The notes beneath the pieces were generated by a model. The model made no database searches and was not told the origin of the DNA. It was given only the letters and a program-made list of their open reading frames with translations. From Lachnospiraceae bacterium UBA3866 (GTDB lineage Bacteria > Bacillota > Clostridia > Lachnospirales > Lachnospiraceae), in NCBI GenBank assembly GCA_002392345.1, contig DGGU01000024.1, positions 1-36,129 of the forward strand: a DNA stretch of 36,129 nucleotides, written 5' to 3'. Every line of letters begins with the position of its first letter. Position 1 is the stretch's first letter. Below are positions 17,866 through 25,637 of the stretch, piece after piece. A program made the position numbers and the translations under genes.

Positions 17866-18821
17866 TAAAATCTCCCCAATATCGTATATGTAATTGCACA
17901 ACCTACTATGGTAATTGCAGTAAATATAAGCACAATCTGATTCTCACTCATACCACATTTTTCAAAATGATGATGTATAGGCGCCATCTTAAAAAATCTC
18001 TTCCCGTTAGTAGCTTTAAAATAAAGAACCTGTATAATAACAGAAAGCACCTCTATCATATATATAAAACCATATATAGGTAAAAAATATTCTACGTCAA
18101 GCGCTATGGCCATAAGCGCCACATACGCGCCTAGGAATAAGGATCCAGTATCTCCCATAAATATTCTTGCTGGATAATGGTTATATATTATAAATGCAAG
18201 TAACACAGCAAGCACAAGTAGATTGATATATAAAAGTTCTATATTTTCCTGCTTAAGAGATACTAAGATGTAAAAGACAGATACAACTATAGTGACAAAT
18301 GCACATAATCCGTCTAAGCCATCAGTAAAATTGACCCCGTTATCAGTTCCTACTATTATGAAGATTAGTATTATGAATATAAGGATGTTTGACATCGTGT
18401 TATAATTAAAACATATTATAAGGCTAAATCCTGCAAATAACACTTGAAGTATAAGTTTAAATAACGATGGAAGACCTTTCGTATTTTTTTTTGTTACCTT
18501 TAAGTAGTCATCTATCATGCCTATAAAGCCAAATATAATAATAAATATATTGATCTTAAGTGCCTTAGTACCGTTGACATAGTCTTTAAGTATAAGTAAG
18601 AATAACTCCACCACAAGAAATACTATAATGAAGACTATCCCGCCCATAGTAGGCGTGCCAGCTTTAGTTAGATGTGTCTCGGGGCCATCATCTCTTACAA
18701 CCTGTCCAAATTGGATATTGTGAAGTGTGATTATACAAAAATAAAACAAAACTACTGATATTATGAATATCAGAAAGAATAAAAACAACGGATTAAATAA
18801 TATGTTATATAATTCATTCAT
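17865..18821 (-). CDS. mraY: phospho-N-acetylmuramoyl-pentapeptide-transferase MraY
   Basis: MraY transfers phospho-MurNAc-pentapeptide to undecaprenyl phosphate, making lipid I in the membrane. The 318-residue protein has about ten TM helices and the family motifs AGTPTMGG, MIDDYLK, NFTDGLDGL, FMGDTGSLFLG and APIHHHFE, which hold the Asp and His residues for Mg2+ and substrate binding. Length is normal. Its ATG overlaps the PBP stop (8 bp), and murD follows with a 1-bp overlap. Confidence 0.97.
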   Translation of the reverse strand: MNELYNILFNPLFLFFLIFIISVVLFYFCIITLHNIQFGQVVRDDGPETHLTKAGTPTMGGIVFIIVFLVVELFLLILKDYVNGTKALKINIFIIIFGFIGMIDDYLKVTKKNTKGLPSLFKLILQVLFAGFSLIICFNYNTMSNILIFIILIFIIVGTDNGVNFTDGLDGLCAFVTIVVSVFYILVSLKQENIELLYINLLVLAVLLAFIIYNHYPARIFMGDTGSLFLGAYVALMAIALDVEYFLPIYGFIYMIEVLSVIIQVLYFKATNGKRFFKMAPIHHHFEKCGMSENQIVLIFTAITIVGCAITYTILGRF

Positions 18822-20664
18822 CTTCGCTTAATATGTCTTTCATAATGTCATGAAAGATCTTTGTTGCAAATGAAGCAGAAGCCTGTGCCTCACCTTCTAG
18901 ATTAGGCTCATCCACTACAACGTAGAGAACGAGATTTGGGTTATCCCTATCATCAAATCCTATGAAAGACACAAGGTAATTCTTATCGCTCCTTGGAAGC
19001 TTTTCTGCTGTCCCAGTCTTGCCACCGATGTTTCGTCCTTTAATCTGTGCTAACTTTCCAGTGCCAGTCTCTACCGTCTCAAAAAGTGCCTCTCTCACAT
19101 ATTTTGAAGTTTTCTCAGATATTGTCTGTCTAAGCACTGGTTTATTAATCTGTCTTATATATGTTCCTGAGCCATTCTCTATCCTTTTAACAAGATGTGG
19201 TTCATAATACTTTCCGCCATTAATTGCAGAAGAAAATGCTGCAATCAATTGAACCATAGTGCAGTTAAAATTTTGACCGAACGCATTAGTTGCAAGGTCA
19301 GTTCGACCCATCGTATCTTTATTATATATAAGCTTACTTGTATCCGCTTCATTGGGCAGATCTATATTAGTATATTCTCCGAATCCGAAGGCCTTCTGGT
19401 ATTTTGTAAAACCACTTATGCCAAGCATATCAGCCATCTCTGCCATGCTCATGTTGCAAGAATTAGTAAGTGTCTCCATAAGTGTGAGCTCTCCGTGACC
19501 ATTTCTATTATTACATCTTATCCTCCACTTATGCTCACCATCATCAAATTCTATAAAGCCATTACAATAAAATGTTGCATCATTTGACACTAGATTCTCA
19601 TCTACGGTAGAGGCAAATGTCACAACCTTAGCTGTCGAACCTGGCTCAAAAGTATCTTGCACACAGAGATTTTTCCACCTACTATACCATATATTTTCTA
19701 TGCCAGTTTCTTCTACATATTCCTCATCAAGATCCGATACATCCCTTGGATCATTGAGATTAAAACCATTAGTTGATGCCATCGCATAGATCTCACCATT
19801 ATTAGGATTCATCACTATTGCACTTGCTGATTTTGAACCTATCTCGCCATTTTGCCATTCACTTAGTTTCTCTTCGCAGATTCTCTGCATCCTCTTATCT
19901 ATCGTTGTTACTATATTATATCCGTCAATAGCCTCTCTCTCTACATCTTCAAGTTCAAAATCTTCTCCAAGATAACCGTATCTTCTTCCATTTAACCCAG
20001 ATAATTCTGTGTCATAGTATGCTTCAAGTCCCATGACAGCATTTCCCGATGCATTGATAAAGCCTATCACATTGGATGCTAAGTTGTCATTAGGGTAATA
20101 TCTTTTATACTCATCTTCAAACCAGACACCATTAATTCTATCGTTAACTCCAAGTTTTCTATATTCTTCATTCTTGGTTTTTCTATAGCTTTCAAATTTC
20201 TCTTTCTCTTCTTTACTCAACTGTCTTGCATATCTTATATATGATGCATCTTTTTTCTCTTCAATTAAGTCTCTAAGTTCCCATTTGTTATAATCATAGA
20301 CAAAACTCAATGCATCAATGGTAGCATTGACAAATCTATTATCCTTATATGATAAAATTACTTTTGGGTCAATTATAAGATTATATACTTTGATTGATGT
20401 TGCAAGAAGATTGCCATCAGCATCAAGTATATCTCCTCGTCTACTTTGTATTATTTCAGAATTGTAACTAGTCTGTCTTTGGCTTAAGACTATCCGATTA
20501 TATTCATCGCCCTTCTTTATAGTTAGGTATCCAAGTCTAAGTTCCAATAAAACAAAAATTATTGCTATGAGAATACTCACAAGCAATAATCTCTTTTTAA
20601 CAAAACTATAGGGTACGTCGTCTGCTTTTTTCTTTTTATCGAATATTCTCATATTGGCGAACAA
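18814..20664 (-). CDS. class B penicillin-binding protein (FtsI/PBP2-type division transpeptidase)
   Basis: The 616-residue protein has a cytoplasmic basic start, one TM helix (about 24-44), a dimerisation/pedestal domain with the RRGDILDADG motif (75-84), and a transpeptidase domain. The active-site motifs are SxxK S343-T-A-K346 within PGSTAK, SCN (402-404) and KTG (549-551), all intact. It crosslinks septal peptidoglycan with FtsW. No PASTA domain follows, so it is FtsI/PBP2B-core-like rather than SpoVD-like. The open frame begins with TTG at 20664, inside ftsL. An ATG four codons later (20652) is equally possible; neither has an ideal ribosome binding site (AAGG 2 or 14 nt upstream). Confidence 0.94.
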   Translation of the reverse strand: MFANMRIFDKKKKADDVPYSFVKKRLLLVSILIAIIFVLLELRLGYLTIKKGDEYNRIVLSQRQTSYNSEIIQSRRGDILDADGNLLATSIKVYNLIIDPKVILSYKDNRFVNATIDALSFVYDYNKWELRDLIEEKKDASYIRYARQLSKEEKEKFESYRKTKNEEYRKLGVNDRINGVWFEDEYKRYYPNDNLASNVIGFINASGNAVMGLEAYYDTELSGLNGRRYGYLGEDFELEDVEREAIDGYNIVTTIDKRMQRICEEKLSEWQNGEIGSKSASAIVMNPNNGEIYAMASTNGFNLNDPRDVSDLDEEYVEETGIENIWYSRWKNLCVQDTFEPGSTAKVVTFASTVDENLVSNDATFYCNGFIEFDDGEHKWRIRCNNRNGHGELTLMETLTNSCNMSMAEMADMLGISGFTKYQKAFGFGEYTNIDLPNEADTSKLIYNKDTMGRTDLATNAFGQNFNCTMVQLIAAFSSAINGGKYYEPHLVKRIENGSGTYIRQINKPVLRQTISEKTSKYVREALFETVETGTGKLAQIKGRNIGGKTGTAEKLPRSDKNYLVSFIGFDDRDNPNLVLYVVVDEPNLEGEAQASASFATKIFHDIMKDILSEDE

Positions 20665-21079
20665 AACCTTGATCGCTCTTATCGAAATATATTATATTCT
20701 TATCTGTAGGTAATATCATATTGAGATCTAGAAATGCCTTCATCTTAAGTTCATCATACTTCACAACCTGATCAAGTGAATCAGAAGTCTCTTCTGCTTT
20801 CTTTCTATTCGTCTCGATTGCATTCTCGAGTCTCTTGATCTCTGTGTCTACACCTGAGATCTTAATATATTGATATCCAAGCATAAATGCCAGTGACATT
20901 GATGCTATCGTAAGAACTGCCACAAAAAATGTAAGTATATTATCAAGCACCTTCTGTTTCTTTCGTACATTGATTCTCTTCTCTCTTATGATTTCCTTGT
21001 TGTATATTGAGTTTTCAAATTTCCTCATATCAAAATAAGGTTTATAAGTTACATCACTATAAAATACATTATTTGTCAT
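20636..21079 (-). CDS. ftsL: FtsL-like septum protein
   Basis: This small bitopic protein (147 residues) has a basic cytoplasmic N-terminus (about 1-46), one TM helix (about 47-70), then a heptad-rich coiled-coil-like segment (IKRLENAIETNRKKAEETSDSL) and a short tail. It fits FtsL by topology and by its position between rsmH and the class B PBP; sequence conservation in FtsL is always low, so the symbol rests largely on context. The ATG overlaps the rsmH stop and has AAAGGAG upstream. Confidence 0.82.
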   Translation of the reverse strand: MTNNVFYSDVTYKPYFDMRKFENSIYNKEIIREKRINVRKKQKVLDNILTFFVAVLTIASMSLAFMLGYQYIKISGVDTEIKRLENAIETNRKKAEETSDSLDQVVKYDELKMKAFLDLNMILPTDKNIIYFDKSDQGFVRQYENIR

Positions 21080-22029
21080 ATGATTCTCCTTTCAAAAACT
21101 CTTAGTTTTGCCGATCTTGACCTTCTATTAGTTTCTAGCTCTTTATCATTCGCGGTTATTGCCTTCTTATTGACGATTTTACCTTTACTTACCTTTCCAC
21201 ATACACAGGGATAACCTTTTGGGCAAGTGCAAGGATTTTCAAATGTCCTAAATCTCTCTTTAACAAGCCTATCTTCAAGTGAGTGAAAAGTTATAACTGC
21301 AAGTCTCCCGCCATCATTTAGCCTATCGATAATCTTATCAAGTGCTGTATCTAAAACTTCTAATTCTCTATTGATATATATTCTTAATGCCTGAAATGTC
21401 TTCTTTGCTGGGTTTTTACCCTTTTTATCTTTAAAGCGAAGTTTTGCTGGTATAGAAGAACTTATGATATTCGAAAGTTCCATTGTAGTCTCAATTTGTT
21501 TTGTCTTCCTATATTCAACAATGTGCTTTGCGATGTTTTTTGCAAAATCTTCTTCGCCGTATTTCCTTATAATGTTATATATGTCGTCTTCTTCAAAAGT
21601 ATTGACTAAGATTTTGCAAGTCAGCCTCTCATCTCTGTCCATCCTCATGTCAAGTTCTGCATCTTTATTATACGAGAATCCTCTATCCCCTTCATCAAAC
21701 TGAAAACTTGATACACCGAGATCAAGTAAGACTCCGTCAATTTTTTCTACACAGTGCTCATCAAGTACTTTATCTATGTTCTCAAAATTACTTTTCGTTA
21801 AAAAAAGTTTTCTATTATCAATATATCTCTTTAGTCTTTTTTTTACTTCTTCTATCGCGTCTATATCTTGATCAATTCCTATTAGGTAACCTTTACCACC
21901 TTCTAAAATCTCAAGTATCTTTTCACTGTGACCACCACCGCCTATAGTTGCATCAACATATATTTTATCTTTATCAACATTTAATCCTTTAATAGTTTCA
22001 TCTAAAAGCACTGGTATATGATTAAACAT
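21076..22029 (-). CDS. rsmH: 16S rRNA (cytosine-1402-N4)-methyltransferase RsmH
   Basis: RsmH (MraW) methylates N4 of C1402 in the 16S rRNA decoding centre. Motifs include HIPVLLDE at the start, the SAM loop DATIGGGGHS (27-36), LDLGVSSFQFDEGDRGFSY (102-120) and ITFHSLEDRLVK. A cysteine cluster CTCPKGYPCVC near the C-terminus is common in firmicute RsmH. The length of 317 is normal. It starts in a TAATG overlap with the mraZ stop and overlaps ftsL by 4 bp, in the standard mraZ-rsmH-ftsL order. Confidence 0.97.
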   Translation of the reverse strand: MFNHIPVLLDETIKGLNVDKDKIYVDATIGGGGHSEKILEILEGGKGYLIGIDQDIDAIEEVKKRLKRYIDNRKLFLTKSNFENIDKVLDEHCVEKIDGVLLDLGVSSFQFDEGDRGFSYNKDAELDMRMDRDERLTCKILVNTFEEDDIYNIIRKYGEEDFAKNIAKHIVEYRKTKQIETTMELSNIISSSIPAKLRFKDKKGKNPAKKTFQALRIYINRELEVLDTALDKIIDRLNDGGRLAVITFHSLEDRLVKERFRTFENPCTCPKGYPCVCGKVSKGKIVNKKAITANDKELETNRRSRSAKLRVFERRII

Positions 22030-22454
22030 TAGATGCCAAGTCCTTCCATCTTGCGTGACATCTCATCAGAATCATCAAAATTATTTTTCTTGAGATTAGT
22101 GTCGCTATCCCATACTTCAATATGATCTCCGACGCCGAGAAAAGTTATATCTTGTTTTAGACCTGCTACTGCACGTAGTGCAGGAGTTAATTGTACTCTT
22201 CCCATCTTATCAGGAGTTAAGTCTATAGCATTACCGATAAACACTCTCTTAAACTCTCTTGCACTCTTAGTTGAATAAGGAAGCGAATTAATTTTTTCCG
22301 AGAACTTATCCCAAGTCTCTCTATCATATATCTCAAGGCATTCATCTATTCCTTTTGTAATAACAAAACTATCACCAAGCAAATTTCTAAATTTGTTTGG
22401 AATAATCATTCTACCTTTCTGATCAATTGTGTGATTGTATTCGCCTGTAAACAT
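22029..22454 (-). CDS. mraZ: transcriptional regulator MraZ
   Basis: MraZ is an AbrB-like double-SpoVT fold DNA-binding protein that autoregulates the dcw operon through repeated GTGG/TGGG boxes. The 141-residue protein has two SpoVT-like halves, with KGRMIIPNKFR (13-23) and DKMGRVQLTPALR (about 81-93) as the paired DNA-contact segments. The start MFTGEYNHTID is canonical for the family, although the ribosome binding site is weak (AAAGA). It is the first gene of the division cluster. An array of GTGG boxes lies at its promoter. Translation may be held down by the weak site. Confidence 0.96.
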   Translation of the reverse strand: MFTGEYNHTIDQKGRMIIPNKFRNLLGDSFVITKGIDECLEIYDRETWDKFSEKINSLPYSTKSAREFKRVFIGNAIDLTPDKMGRVQLTPALRAVAGLKQDITFLGVGDHIEVWDSDTNLKKNNFDDSDEMSRKMEGLGI

Positions 22455-22516
22455 AATTTTTCTTTAGATAAATAAGGAGGAATGTGAAAAGTGGCATATG
22501 GAGGGCATGTTTTTTA

Positions 22517-22561
22517 CCACTTTTTTACACTATTCCCCACTTATATGGTATATTCTACCAC
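22517..22561 (-). promoter_or_regulatory. MraZ box array (putative autoregulatory operator)
   Basis: On the minus strand the tetranucleotide GTGG/GTGT recurs with its first G at 22561, 22540, 22530 and 22520. The spacings of 21, 10 and 10 nt correspond to about two, one and one DNA turns. The outer boxes read AAAAAAGTGG, and the third is the variant GTGT. Known MraZ operators are direct GTGG/TGGG repeats with 10-bp period, so this fits MraZ binding. The first box touches the -10 element and the others lie at or beyond the start site, as expected for repression. Confidence 0.8.
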
Positions 22562-22579
22562 TTTTTTACAAAATGTCAA
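22552..22579 (-). promoter_or_regulatory. mraZ/dcw operon promoter
   Basis: TTGACA (22579-22574) and TAGAAT (22557-22552) are separated by 16 nt on the minus strand. The predicted start is near 22545, giving a leader of about 90 nt before mraZ. The leader contains a possible hairpin pairing AAAAGTGG with CCACTTTT (around 22524-22487). This is the main promoter for the division cluster. Confidence 0.85.
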
Positions 22580-22608
22580 GAGTTTTTTCCTAATTATTAA
22601 CAATAGTA

Positions 22609-22617
22609 TGCTATAAT
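22609..22617 (+). promoter_or_regulatory. extended -10 promoter of the lipoprotein gene
   Basis: The plus strand has TATG-C-TATAAT, a perfect extended -10 (TGn at 22609-22611, TATAAT at 22612-22617). No good -35 exists at 16-18 nt, as is common for extended -10 promoters. The expected start is 22624 or 22625, which coincides with the ATG at 22624. Confidence 0.6.
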
Positions 22618-22623
22618 AAAGGC

Positions 22624-23676
22624 ATGAAAAAACCCTTAAAAAATGCAATAAAAAAGGCCCTTATACGGGCGATTTCTATATCTATTATTGCCCTACTCCT
22701 TTCTTGTAGCAGCAACCCCAATTCCACTCTAAATCACAGTATGAAAGATGTTGCTGGTTCCAAGAAAAATGAAGGACGAATTGATAAGACCTTCGGTGAT
22801 GAAAATAAAGATGTAGTTGTATTCTCTACCAATGATAGCATGGGAGCATCTAACGATAATCTATCTTATGCAGGGATCAAATTATATCTAAATAATTTTG
22901 ATAGAGATACAAACTATGTAACTCTTGTTGACACGGGTAATTTCTCTGGTGGAAGCGAAATTGCAGAGAAATCAAAAGGGAAATCATCAATAGAGATAAT
23001 GAATGCTATGGGATATGATCTAGTAGTACCAGGCACAAGTGAATTTGATTATGGTATAGACACATTTCTTGAAAATATGGAAGCCTTAGATGCTACTGTT
23101 ATATGTTGCAACATGCTTGATATCAAAAATAATTCTTTAGCTTTTTTACCTTATGTCATATATGAATATGGCGACACTAAGATAGCCTATGTGGGTGTCA
23201 CAAATCCTGAGGTCATGTATAACGACAGAAATCATGATAAGTTCTTTGACGAAAATGGCGAGCAGCTATACTACTTCTTTGAAGATGAGACAGGCGAGAC
23301 TCTATATGCGCAAGTACAAAACGCTGTAGATGTTGCCAAAGAAGAAGGCGCTGATAAAGTTGTCCTTCTTGCACATCTTGGCATAGAAGGTGTTGAACCA
23401 ATGTGGAGTTCTACAACCATCATTGCTAACACAAGTGGTATAGACGGAGTAGTAGATGGTCACTCCATGGAAATACTTGAAAGCGGACTCTCAATCAACA
23501 AGAACGGAGCATTTGTCCCGCTTGTACAAGCAGGAAGTAGATTAAGCAATCTCGGTGTCATGAACATAACAAAAGATGGATATAATTTCCCTGCTATCTT
23601 AAGCGAGAAGTCCATAGGCAAAAAAGATCCAGATATGCAAAATCTAATAGATGAAGTAATAAAAAAATACTCTTAA
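22624..23676 (+). CDS. lipoprotein related to 5'-nucleotidases, with a degenerate metallophosphoesterase site
   Basis: The 350-residue protein begins with a basic, hydrophobic signal peptide and a lipobox LLSC, with lipidated C28, so it is probably anchored on the outer face of the membrane. From about residue 60 it follows the N-terminal domain of UshA-type 5'-nucleotidases: FSTND (D71), VDTG, NAMGYD, EFDYG, AHLG and FVPLVQAG are recognisable. The key ligands are mostly replaced. The motif NDxHG reads NDSMG (M73), GD reads GN (N106), GNHEFD reads GTSEFD (T138, S139), and GGHSH reads DGHSM (M282), while D71, D142, H251 and H280 remain. The C-terminal nucleotidase substrate domain is missing. 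It is therefore probably not an ordinary phosphatase; a binding or scaffold role is only a guess. It is the only plus-strand gene and is transcribed away from mraZ. Confidence 0.88.
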   Translation: MKKPLKNAIKKALIRAISISIIALLLSCSSNPNSTLNHSMKDVAGSKKNEGRIDKTFGDENKDVVVFSTNDSMGASNDNLSYAGIKLYLNNFDRDTNYVTLVDTGNFSGGSEIAEKSKGKSSIEIMNAMGYDLVVPGTSEFDYGIDTFLENMEALDATVICCNMLDIKNNSLAFLPYVIYEYGDTKIAYVGVTNPEVMYNDRNHDKFFDENGEQLYYFFEDETGETLYAQVQNAVDVAKEEGADKVVLLAHLGIEGVEPMWSSTTIIANTSGIDGVVDGHSMEILESGLSINKNGAFVPLVQAGSRLSNLGVMNITKDGYNFPAILSEKSIGKKDPDMQNLIDEVIKKYS

Positions 23677-23697
23677 ATATATAAGAGTATTTTTTTT
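23666..23697. terminator. bidirectional intrinsic terminator between convergent genes
   Basis: AATACTCTTA (23666-23675) pairs with TAAGAGTATT (23682-23691) around a 6-nt loop. It is followed by a T-run on the plus strand and preceded by an A-run, which gives a T-run on the minus strand. It overlaps the lipoprotein stop codon (23674-23676) and lies just past the glycosyltransferase stop, so it can end both convergent transcripts. Confidence 0.9.
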
Positions 23698-23706
23698 ATA
23701 TCATTT

Positions 23707-24726
23707 CTAATTAAATCCGTATATATGCTGCATAAGCTTATAGCCGCTTACAACCATCTTTTTTCCTACTTTACCCGGCAGATTTACAAATAATCCAAGG
23801 AAGCTATACATAAGTTCATTATATAGATTTTTATTCTTCTTCTTTAGTTCGCCCCAAAGTTTATCTTTTTCATCTAACCAATGCTTATCTTTAGAAAGCA
23901 ATGAGAATACTGTGGTGATTGCCATGATAACACTCATATAACTTATCATATAATGGAAAAGCTTCATACTTTTAACCTTCTTTAGGTCTACATCGTATAG
24001 CATAATCTTTGTTACACGATATTGCTGATCAAGCCTTCCTATCATCACTTCTTCATTCACGCTCTGGTCATTCCTACCTATAAAATAATGATAGAGATTG
24101 ACATCAAGATAATACAATTTCTTTACATACACTAATGGTTTATAAGCATATATATTGTCTACATAGAAGGTATGCTTTGGCAATTCAAGCTTTGATTGTA
24201 TAAGCACACTAGTACGGTAGCATAACCCATGCATAAGCATATATGATCCAAGTGGCCAGAATCTCATATCATCCCATTCAATGACTTTATTTCGTGGCAA
24301 AGCTATATGGTAAGTCATCTTCTTCTTTCTAAGAACCCCCACCTTATCATAGATAAAATTGGTTACAAATAAATCAACATTGGCCTTTTTTTGCTCTAGC
24401 TGCTTTATTGTAGCAAGTAATTTCTTTCCTTCTGCCTTCCCTATCCAGTCATCTGAATCAACAACTTTAGTAAAAAGACCCTTAGCTCGCTTTATTCCCA
24501 CATTGAGTGCATCGCCGTGTCCACCATTTTTCTTATGAATGGCTCTACATATATCAGGATATTTTTCTTCATACTTCTTAGCTATCTCAAGTGTATTATC
24601 TTTGTTCGAGCCATCATCAACAATCAATATCTCCACATCTTTTCCAAGTGGCAATATTGAATCAATACATTTTTTCATATACTTGCTAGAATTATAACAA
24701 GGTATGATAAAACTAATGTACTTCAC
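23707..24726 (-). CDS. family 2 glycosyltransferase
   Basis: The 339-residue protein has a GT-A fold at its N-terminus: FIIPCYNSSKYMKKCIDSI, ILIVDDGSNKDNT (about 33-45), KNGGHGDALNVGI, and the metal-binding DSDDW near residue 91-95. Downstream is a predicted mainly helical region of about 200 residues with no clear TM helices, so it differs from CsbB-like membrane enzymes. Donor and acceptor are unknown; a surface glycan or teichoic polymer role is inferred from the family. The start is GTG with GGAGG 8 nt upstream. Its leader begins right after the MITE-like repeat. Confidence 0.88.
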   Translation of the reverse strand: MKYISFIIPCYNSSKYMKKCIDSILPLGKDVEILIVDDGSNKDNTLEIAKKYEEKYPDICRAIHKKNGGHGDALNVGIKRAKGLFTKVVDSDDWIGKAEGKKLLATIKQLEQKKANVDLFVTNFIYDKVGVLRKKKMTYHIALPRNKVIEWDDMRFWPLGSYMLMHGLCYRTSVLIQSKLELPKHTFYVDNIYAYKPLVYVKKLYYLDVNLYHYFIGRNDQSVNEEVMIGRLDQQYRVTKIMLYDVDLKKVKSMKLFHYMISYMSVIMAITTVFSLLSKDKHWLDEKDKLWGELKKKNKNLYNELMYSFLGLFVNLPGKVGKKMVVSGYKLMQHIYGFN

Positions 24727-24777
24727 TTACAAAACCTCCATATTACTATTTTTTTTCACTATATTCGTTAATCTTAT

Positions 24778-24885
24778 GGGCACCTCGAAAAACTCCGTTT
24801 TTCGAGTGTGTGCCCAGCTGGAACCTTAAATTCGTCGCATTTTATGAAAGCAAGCTTTCAAAAATGCTCCTTTTTAGAGGTTCCC
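24778..24885. repeat. MITE-like dispersed repeat, complete copy
   Basis: The 108-bp element shares its left ~70 bp with a second copy at the right window edge, almost base for base. Its ends are imperfect inverted repeats: the left end reads GGGCACCTCGAAAAA and the inverted right end reads GGGAACCTCTAAAAA (13 of 15 match). A TTAT direct repeat flanks both sides (24774-24777 and 24886-24889), which looks like a target duplication. Inside are two strong hairpins: CTCGAAAAAC/GTTTTTCGAG (24784-24806) and GCATTTT-A-TGAAAGC/GCTTTCAAAAATGC (24837-24867). No coding capacity of its own is seen. The right end carries the last codons and stop of the CPBP gene. Confidence 0.85.
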
Positions 24886-25637
24886 TTATATATAGACATT
24901 ATAGCAAGTACTATGCATATAGCAACCATAAATATCTTATCTCTAACTCCAGATAATAAAGTAATCGCAGGTACTAAGATTATAGAACTTGCGTTCATGA
25001 CTAGATGCATGATCATCGTATAAGTAAGATTGGCATATCTATATCTTACATAACCAAGAAAGATGCCTGCAAAAAAAGCATATATACCTTGTGTAAGATT
25101 CATATGCACAAAGGCAAAAACTAAACTAGTAAATATTATAGAAAATATTTCTCCTTTCAGTATATATGCCGATCCAAACATAAAGCCTCTAAATATATAT
25201 TCTTCAACAATTGGTATTAGGACAGCAACCATTACTAATCCGACACCCATGCCATATTTCTCTACTGTATCAAAGATCTGTTCTGTAACACCATTATCAT
25301 CAACAACTGGCATATACATGAGAACTATATTGCCGATGATACATATGGAAAACGCTAGCGGTATCACGTAAAGTGCTTTTCTTACTCTAAAAGGATCTTC
25401 TTTTATCTCATATATCCTCTTAAATCTTCTATAAAGTGGAAAAAATATAACCACTATAAAGGCACTCGCTATCCCTTGGACAAAAAACGAATTGATAGTT
25501 GATGGGTTAGTTGGGTCTATAGTCCCAGAAATCATTCCTACTGACTCATAGGTGAAAAGCGTGATAAAAGTTATACCTACATATATGAGAAATGGCACTA
25601 CCATGCCGTCAAGTATAATTTTAATCTTTTTCATCAT
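24858..25637 (-). CDS. CPBP-family intramembrane metalloprotease
   Basis: The 259-residue protein has about seven or eight TM helices. The three CPBP (Abi/Rce1-like) motifs are all present: EEYIFR (EExxxR), FAFVH (FxxxH) and HLVMN (HxxxN), so it should be an active glutamate-type intramembrane protease. Substrates are unknown; relatives act in bacteriocin immunity, prenyl-protein processing and envelope stress. The last codons (GTSKKEHF and stop) are encoded by the inserted repeat, so the native C-terminus has apparently been replaced. It starts at a double ATG with AAGGAGG 13 nt upstream and overlaps dinB by 17 bp. Confidence 0.9.
   Translation of the reverse strand: MMKKIKIILDGMVVPFLIYVGITFITLFTYESVGMISGTIDPTNPSTINSFFVQGIASAFIVVIFFPLYRRFKRIYEIKEDPFRVRKALYVIPLAFSICIIGNIVLMYMPVVDDNGVTEQIFDTVEKYGMGVGLVMVAVLIPIVEEYIFRGFMFGSAYILKGEIFSIIFTSLVFAFVHMNLTQGIYAFFAGIFLGYVRYRYANLTYTMIMHLVMNASSIILVPAITLLSGVRDKIFMVAICIVLAIMSIYKGTSKKEHF

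Noticed and set aside
22481..22605. Plus-strand 40-codon ORF starting with GTG after AAGGAGG in the mraZ leader
   Set aside because: The Shine-Dalgarno-like run is antisense, spacing is only 3 nt, and the frame covers the mraZ promoter and operator; it is most likely chance.
24778..24810. First hairpin of the repeat as an intrinsic terminator
   Set aside because: The stem is strong, but no T-run follows on either strand, so it does not match the intrinsic terminator pattern.
24808..25023. Plus-strand ORF of 71 codons beginning in the repeat
   Set aside because: It is antisense to the CPBP gene and the repeat; the frame has no start signals and reflects the repeat sequence only.
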